Positions 6,976-10,903 of a stretch of DNA of 10,903 nucleotides are shown in pieces (the stretch's first letter is position 1; each line of letters starts with the position of its first letter). Both the position numbers and the translations under genes were made by a program. Below the pieces are notes generated by a model, which saw nothing but the letters and a program-made list of their open reading frames with translations, was not told the origin of the DNA and did no database searches. Source of the stretch: an uncultured Erysipelotrichaceae bacterium (GTDB lineage: Bacteria > Bacillota_I > Bacilli_A > Erysipelotrichales > Coprobacillaceae); contig CAMFRJ010000021.1 in NCBI GenBank assembly GCA_945981915.1, positions 1 through 10,903 on the forward strand, given 5' to 3'.

Positions 6976-7746
6976 ATGAATCAGTTAGAAGAATTAAAGC
7001 AAATTTTAAAAGGCTATCAGAAGGTAGCGATTGCTTATAGTGGTGGCTGTGATTCTCATTTTTTGTATAGTGTTGCTTGTGATACTTTAGGTAAAGATCA
7101 TGTATTGGCTATTTTGTGTGTAGGTTTGATGATGTCTAAGGAAGATGTAAAAAGTGCAAGAGCACTGTTACAAGATGGTCAATATGAAGTGATTGATATC
7201 GATGTTTTATCAATAGATAGTTTTCGATATAATAGAAAAGATCGTTGTTATCATTGTAAAAAGATGATTATGTCTCAAGTGATTAAAAAAGCTAGAGAAA
7301 AGGGATTTCACTATGTTTTAGATGGTATGAATCATGATGATTTACAAGTTTATCGTCCTGGAAGAAAAGCATGTGAAGAATTGGGAATTCTTTCACCTTT
7401 GACAATCATGGACAAACAAACAATTCGACAATATTCCAAAGAATGCAATATTGAAACATATCAAAAACCTGCTAATGCCTGTTTGGCAACACGTTTTCCC
7501 TATGATACATATCTTAGTGAAGAAAAATTGGCAAAGGTTGATCGTATTGAATCATTATTACATGATTTTCAAGTTAATCATGTTAGATGTCGTGTTCATG
7601 AGAATCTTGTAAGAATTGAAGCAGAGAAAAAAGATTTTGTAAAAATAATCAATCATCCTACATTGATTGATCAAATCAAAGAAGAAGGATTTGAATATGT
7701 CACATTAGATTTAAGTGGCATCAGTAGTGGTCGTTTTGATAAATAG
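6976..7746 (+). CDS. larE: LarE, ATP-dependent sulfur transferase for the nickel-pincer cofactor
   Basis: LarE adenylates pyridinium-3,5-biscarboxylic acid mononucleotide and transfers sulfur to form the thiocarboxylates of the nickel-pincer nucleotide (NPN) used by lactate racemase and relatives. The 256-residue cytoplasmic protein has the PP-loop SGGCDS (22-27; Cys25 where SGGVDS is usual), CYHCKK (91-96), DGMNHDDLQVYRPG (116-129) and NACLATR (167-173). Cys169 sits where the sacrificial cysteine of characterised LarE (Cys176 in Lactobacillus plantarum) is expected; in that enzyme the cysteine gives up its sulfur and becomes dehydroalanine. Other cysteines at 91, 94, 133, 157 and 205 leave open whether this is the sacrificial or the [4Fe-4S] type. 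The length suits the family. The start at 6976 is set by its Shine-Dalgarno site. Nickel transporter genes and larB follow, which supports the assignment over other PP-loop ATPases. Confidence 0.94.
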   Translation: MNQLEELKQILKGYQKVAIAYSGGCDSHFLYSVACDTLGKDHVLAILCVGLMMSKEDVKSARALLQDGQYEVIDIDVLSIDSFRYNRKDRCYHCKKMIMSQVIKKAREKGFHYVLDGMNHDDLQVYRPGRKACEELGILSPLTIMDKQTIRQYSKECNIETYQKPANACLATRFPYDTYLSEEKLAKVDRIESLLHDFQVNHVRCRVHENLVRIEAEKKDFVKIINHPTLIDQIKEEGFEYVTLDLSGISSGRFDK

Positions 7747-7750
7747 AACC

Positions 7751-7786
7751 TTGATACATGAAGTTTCAATAAACATAGAAATGTTT
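7751..7786 (+). promoter_or_regulatory. Two adjacent dyads between larE and larMN
   Basis: The 61-nt gap holds an imperfect dyad TTGATAC-N5-GTTTCAA (7751-7769; 6 of 7 positions pair) followed by a perfect AAACAT-N4-ATGTTT (7771-7786). The second lacks a T-run, so it is not a standard terminator. The first could be an operator, or TTGATA (7751-7756) could be a -35 with a weak CATAGA 17 nt on. These short AT-rich dyads could also be chance. Confidence 0.3.
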
Positions 7787-7793
7787 TAAGTAG

Positions 7794-7800
7794 AAAGGGG
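7794..7800 (+). promoter_or_regulatory. Shine-Dalgarno site for larMN
   Basis: AAAGGGG ends 7 nt before the ATG at 7808. It is 25 nt from the ATG at 7826, which would give the canonical Met-His N-terminus, and no Shine-Dalgarno sequence precedes 7826 directly. Confidence 0.7.
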
Positions 7801-7807
7801 AAAATAT

Positions 7808-8815
7808 ATGAATCAATTGATTTTAATGCATATGGCAGATGGATTAATATCAATTCCTATTGGAATTGTATTTTTTATCATAAGTGCCATTTTTTTAGTT
7901 TTATCATTAAAAAAGATATATCAGAGACATGATGAAAGTCAAATACCAATGATGGCAGTTATGGGTGCTTTCATTTTTGCTGGACAAATGATTAATTTTA
8001 CAATTCCAGCAACAGGAAGTTCTGGGCATATTGGAGGTGGCATATTATTATGCCTTATTTTAGGACAATATCCCGCTTTTTTATCATTATGTTGTGTTTT
8101 GATCATCCAATGTTTGTTTTTTGGAGATGGTGGTTTATTAGCTTTAGGATGTAATATGTTTAATATGGGAGTCTTACCTTGCTTTGTAGCCTATCCTTTG
8201 ATTGTTAAACCGTTATTAAAAAATCATCTTAATAAAAAAAGAATGATTGCAGCTTCTTTAGCTGGAGTTGTTGTTGGTTTAGAATTAGGAGCATTCTTTG
8301 TCGTTATTGAAACAATAGTCTCTCAAGTGACAACTTTAGGTTTTGTCCCATTTCTTTCATTAATGTTACCAATCCATTTGGCAATTGCTCTTGTAGAAGG
8401 ATTGTTGACAGGGGCAATTGTTCTTTATGTCTATCAACAAAGCCCACGTATGATTGATTGTGCTTTATCAAAACAAAGTGATCATCAGTTCTATTTCAAA
8501 AAATTAGTGCTGATATTTGCATTTGTGACGATATTTCTGGGAGGAGGACTATCATTGTATGCTTCTCAATATCCAGATGGTTTAGAATGGTCTTTGGAAG
8601 GCTTATTAGGTCAAAGTGATATTGAAAATGATGATGAAACAAAAAAAGCAATCGAACAGGTACAGGAAACAACCTCTATTTTGCCGGATTATCATTTTCG
8701 TCACAATGATCATCCTTTCGGTACATCAACAGCAGGAATTGTTGGAGGAGCGTTCACACTTATTTTAGTTGGCACAATTGGCTATTGTGTGACAAAAAAA
8801 GATAAACATGAATAA
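7808..8815 (+). CDS. larMN: Nickel ECF transporter substrate-binding membrane protein, CbiM/NikM-CbiN/NikN fusion
   Basis: The metal-specific S-component of an energy-coupling-factor importer, which captures Ni(II) and passes it through the membrane with the T and A subunits. The 335 residues comprise a CbiM/NikM-like part (1-212, several hydrophobic helices) and a CbiN/NikN-like part (about 230-335) with a helix at 232-252, the diagnostic PDGLEW at 256-261, an extracytoplasmic loop and a last helix at 308-328. Probable metal-site elements are MHMADG (7-12) and the GHIGGG segment with His74. In characterised NikM/CbiM the processed N-terminal Met-His coordinates the metal. Here six residues (MNQLIL) precede it if translation starts at the well-placed ATG; either a start at 7826 or trimming would expose it. 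Homologues serve cobalt or nickel; adjacent larE and larB argue for nickel. It overlaps larQ by 8 nt. Confidence 0.9.
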   Translation: MNQLILMHMADGLISIPIGIVFFIISAIFLVLSLKKIYQRHDESQIPMMAVMGAFIFAGQMINFTIPATGSSGHIGGGILLCLILGQYPAFLSLCCVLIIQCLFFGDGGLLALGCNMFNMGVLPCFVAYPLIVKPLLKNHLNKKRMIAASLAGVVVGLELGAFFVVIETIVSQVTTLGFVPFLSLMLPIHLAIALVEGLLTGAIVLYVYQQSPRMIDCALSKQSDHQFYFKKLVLIFAFVTIFLGGGLSLYASQYPDGLEWSLEGLLGQSDIENDDETKKAIEQVQETTSILPDYHFRHNDHPFGTSTAGIVGGAFTLILVGTIGYCVTKKDKHE

Positions 8816-9572
8816 ATTATTTACATCATTAATGAATATGTCACAGGTGGATGAATATGGTCATCTTGATACTTTTATTCATCATCTTCATCCACTTGTC
8901 AAAATGATGATGACAACGATGATATTAGTATGTTTGATTTCTACAAAAAGTATCATAGAGTTGCTCATCTATCTTTTTCTTGTTCTTTTTATAACCAAAT
9001 GTTGCCAAATTCCTATCAAACAGTTATTGAAAAGAGGCTTGTTGGGGTTACCTTTGTGTTTATGTTTAGGGTTATCCTATTTATTATTGAATCAAAATAA
9101 GATGTATTTTTATGGTTTTTATATCAATGAAGGGATTATCTTGTGTCTATTGCTTTTTTTAAAAACATTTTTATGTCTAAGTTTGGCCTATTTATTAATT
9201 ACAACAACATCATTTGATGAATTGACTTGTGAACTTGTTTTTTTAAAGGTTCCCGCAATTTTTGTTTTACAGCTGGTCATGACATATCGTTATATTTATC
9301 TTCTGTTAGAAGAAGCAACATTGATGGCTAGGTCTTATCTGTTGAGAAGTCCAAATGATCAAGCAATTCAAATGAAGGATATGGGCAGTTTTGTTGGTCA
9401 TTTATTGGTAGGTAGTATGAAACAAAGTCAAGATATCTATCATTGTATGAAATGTAGAGGTTTTGATATTGAAATAACTTATCAGCATCATCAAAAAATA
9501 AATAGTGAAGATGTGTTTATCATGATGATTGGTGTTGGTATATTGATGATGATAAAGGTGGTATGCATATGA
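8808..9572 (+). CDS. larQ: Nickel ECF transporter transmembrane (T) component, CbiQ/NikQ type
   Basis: The coupling membrane subunit that links the ATPase to the S-component. The 254-residue protein has helices at about 31-48, 50-66, 78-95, 108-132, 148-167 and 235-252. The cytoplasmic part carries the two short Arg motifs that in this family contact the ATPase grooves: a diverged first motif MARSYLLR (173-180) and a clearer second one CRGFD (216-220; usually ARG). The early segment YGHLDTFIHHLHP (17-29) matches the conserved N-terminal region of CbiQ proteins. The ATG at 8808 lies 8 nt inside the end of larMN and has no strong Shine-Dalgarno site, so translation is probably coupled to larMN. 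A Met at residue 9 is an alternative start. Confidence 0.9.
   Translation: MNKLFTSLMNMSQVDEYGHLDTFIHHLHPLVKMMMTTMILVCLISTKSIIELLIYLFLVLFITKCCQIPIKQLLKRGLLGLPLCLCLGLSYLLLNQNKMYFYGFYINEGIILCLLLFLKTFLCLSLAYLLITTTSFDELTCELVFLKVPAIFVLQLVMTYRYIYLLLEEATLMARSYLLRSPNDQAIQMKDMGSFVGHLLVGSMKQSQDIYHCMKCRGFDIEITYQHHQKINSEDVFIMMIGVGILMMIKVVCI
9554..9561 (+). promoter_or_regulatory. Shine-Dalgarno site for larO
   Basis: AAAGGTGG precedes two in-frame ATGs, at 9563 and 9569. The first would be almost in contact with it (1 nt), while the second has a 7-nt gap and forms the common ATGA overlap with the larQ stop (9570-9572). The second is preferred. Confidence 0.65.
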
Positions 9573-10285
9573 TAGAAATGAAAGATGTGAATGTGATTTA
9601 TGATAATGACATCATAGCTTTAAATCATATTAATCTTCAATTGGATAATGGTTGCTATGTCATCATTGGACAAAATGGTAGTGGTAAATCAACATTATTA
9701 AAAACATTGGTGTCTATTGTTGATTTTTCAGGTGAAATCAGAATTGATGGTGTTTTACTTGATCAACAACATCTTAAACAAATAAGACAAAAAGTTGGGA
9801 TGATCTTTCAAAATCCAGATCATCAGCTGTTTATGAGTCGTATATATGATGATATAGCTTTTGGTTTAATCAATCAAAAGAAATCGCAAAAAGAAATTGA
9901 ATTGAAGATTGATCAAATAGTTAAGCAGCTTCAAATTAAAGATTTATTGAATCGTTCTAGTCATCAGCTATCAGGGGGTCAAAAAAGAATGGCTGCGATT
10001 GCTTCTGTTTTGGTTATGGAACCTGATATTTTGTTGATGGATGAACCAACATCATTTCTAGATTCTAAAGGCAGAAGAAGAATGATTGAATTTATTCAAT
10101 CTTGTCAAAAAACGATGTTGATTGTGTCACATGATCTAGATATGGCATTAGAAGTTGCAGATCAAATCATCTTGCTTGATCAAGGAGAAATTATTATGCA
10201 AGATGAAACAGAAAAAATATTAAAAGATAAAGATTTATTAGAACAACATGGTTTAGAGTTACCATTTTGTTTTCAAAGAGGATAG
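9569..10285 (+). CDS. larO: Nickel ECF transporter ATP-binding (A) subunit, CbiO/NikO type
   Basis: The cytoplasmic ABC ATPase that powers Ni(II) import with LarMN and LarQ. From the ATG at 9569 it has 238 residues with Walker A GQNGSGKST (34-42), the Q-loop FQNPDHQLF (80-88), the signature LSGGQ (134-138), Walker B ILLMDEP (154-160) and the H-loop SHD (187-189), all intact. FQNPDHQLF is typical of ECF/CbiO ATPases rather than other ABC importers. If translation began at 9563 the protein would gain only Met-His. It overlaps larQ by 4 nt (ATGA) and is followed after 5 nt by larB, so the block is one translational unit. One ATPase gene suggests a homodimer, as in other nickel- or cobalt-dedicated group I ECF systems. 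Confidence 0.95.
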   Translation: MIEMKDVNVIYDNDIIALNHINLQLDNGCYVIIGQNGSGKSTLLKTLVSIVDFSGEIRIDGVLLDQQHLKQIRQKVGMIFQNPDHQLFMSRIYDDIAFGLINQKKSQKEIELKIDQIVKQLQIKDLLNRSSHQLSGGQKRMAAIASVLVMEPDILLMDEPTSFLDSKGRRRMIEFIQSCQKTMLIVSHDLDMALEVADQIILLDQGEIIMQDETEKILKDKDLLEQHGLELPFCFQRG

Positions 10286-10290
10286 ACATC

Positions 10291-10903
10291 ATGGAAATGA
10301 AAGAAATATTAGAAAAAATTGAAAAACATGAATTAGATGTAGATACGGCTTTATCTTTGATCGGGCATCAGGAATATTGTATCGATTATGATAGAAAACA
10401 AAGAACCGGAGCACCAGAGGTGATTTATGGTGCTGGTAAAAATGTTCATCAGATTGAAATGATCATCAATCACATGTTAGAACATCAACAAAAACAGATT
10501 ATTGTGACAAGAGTTGATCAAGACAAGTATGATTATTTAAAAATATGCTTTCCTGATTTTGAATATGAGCCGCTATCAAAGATGTTTTATTACGAAAAAG
10601 AAGCATTACCTATGAATAAAGGAAAAATTGCTGTGATCTGTGCTGGAACAAGCGATCTCTATGTGGCCAATGAAGCAGCTATTACTGCAAGGTTATTAGG
10701 AAATGAAGTCATTCAAATTAATGATGTAGGTGTTGCTGGATTGCATCGTTTATTAAATAGATTGGATGATATTCAAAGCGCTCATGTTATTGTTGTAGTT
10801 GCTGGAATGGAAGGCGCTTTAGCCTCGGTTGTAGGTGGATTAGTCAAAGCACCTGTTATTGCAGTACCGACATCAGTAGGCTATGGAGCAAATTTCCAAG
10901 GTT
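10291..10903 (+). CDS. larB: LarB, pyridinium-biscarboxylate synthase for NPN cofactor, 3'-truncated by the window
   Basis: LarB carboxylates the pyridinium ring of nicotinic acid adenine dinucleotide at C5 and hydrolyses the phosphoanhydride to give the dicarboxylated mononucleotide that LarE then thiolates. 204 codons are readable with no stop before the edge. Recognisable segments include TGAPEVIYGAGK (39-50), CAGTSDLYVANEAA (117-130), DVGVAGLHRLL (144-154) and AGMEGALASVVGGL (171-184), then the PurE-like block APVIAVPTSVGYGA ending near 201. Full-length LarB is usually about 245-250 residues, so some 40-50 residues lie beyond the edge. AGAGGA at 10277-10282 gives an 8-nt gap to the ATG. 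The PurE-like C-terminal half could be confused with PurE, but the N-terminal region and neighbouring larE and nickel transporter genes favour LarB. Confidence 0.94.
   Translation, partial: MEMKEILEKIEKHELDVDTALSLIGHQEYCIDYDRKQRTGAPEVIYGAGKNVHQIEMIINHMLEHQQKQIIVTRVDQDKYDYLKICFPDFEYEPLSKMFYYEKEALPMNKGKIAVICAGTSDLYVANEAAITARLLGNEVIQINDVGVAGLHRLLNRLDDIQSAHVIVVVAGMEGALASVVGGLVKAPVIAVPTSVGYGANFQG

Noticed and set aside
7808..10285. Cobalt (cobalamin pathway) transporter, as the CbiMNQO homology would suggest
   Set aside because: The flanking genes are larE and larB, which belong to nickel-pincer cofactor synthesis, and no cobalamin genes are present. Nickel is the better reading, though specificity is inferred from context.
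10591..10903. PurE (AIR carboxylase) as the last gene
   Set aside because: Only the C-terminal half resembles PurE. The N-terminal region with TGAPEVIYGAGK is typical of LarB, and the context agrees.

Overview
The window is AT-rich, tightly packed bacterial DNA using the standard genetic code, with strong Shine-Dalgarno sites, extended -10 promoters and short U-tailed hairpin terminators. This fits a low-GC Firmicute. The gene content (VanZ-RDD protein, zinc-ribbon protein, Lar nickel genes beside typA) makes a gut-type Erysipelotrichia/Coprobacillaceae relative my best guess, but that placement is inference. No phage, transposon, CRISPR array, tRNA or rRNA is visible, and no stretch over 300 bases lacks a gene.

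Positions 1-47 are not genomic. They are an Illumina Nextera i7 adapter: the end of P7, an index, then the read-2 transposase adapter ending in the 19-bp Tn5 mosaic end. Biological sequence starts at 48, inside a 5'-truncated RluA-type pseudouridine synthase gene.

Left part (48-3882): the pseudouridine synthase is followed after 12 nt by a VanZ-RDD membrane protein. A hairpin at 1719-1747 serves as a shared terminator with the convergent aspartate kinase gene, the only minus-strand gene. The aspartate kinase gene and an SGNH/GDSL hydrolase gene diverge from a 157-nt intergenic region holding a promoter for each.

Middle (3905-6921): the ribosome-associated GTPase TypA/BipA, then a protein with an N-terminal coiled coil, an acidic linker and six CxxC-CxxC zinc ribbons. 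Each has its own promoter-like signals and terminator.

Right part (6920-10903): a consensus-like promoter precedes a five-gene cluster: larE, a fused nickel ECF S-component (larMN), larQ, larO and larB. The cluster pairs nickel import (LarMN-LarQ-LarO ECF transporter) with two steps of nickel-pincer nucleotide (NPN) cofactor synthesis: LarB carboxylates and hydrolyses nicotinic acid adenine dinucleotide, and LarE transfers sulfur. The nickel-inserting enzyme LarC and a LarA-type racemase/epimerase would be expected beyond the right edge, where larB is cut. Overlaps of 8 and 4 nt and a 5-nt gap within the transporter-larB block point to one transcript.

I found no clearly undescribed system. 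The points most worth a second look are the adapter at the start, the order and completeness of the nickel/NPN cluster, the N-terminus of LarMN, the cysteine content of LarE, and the multi-zinc-ribbon protein.
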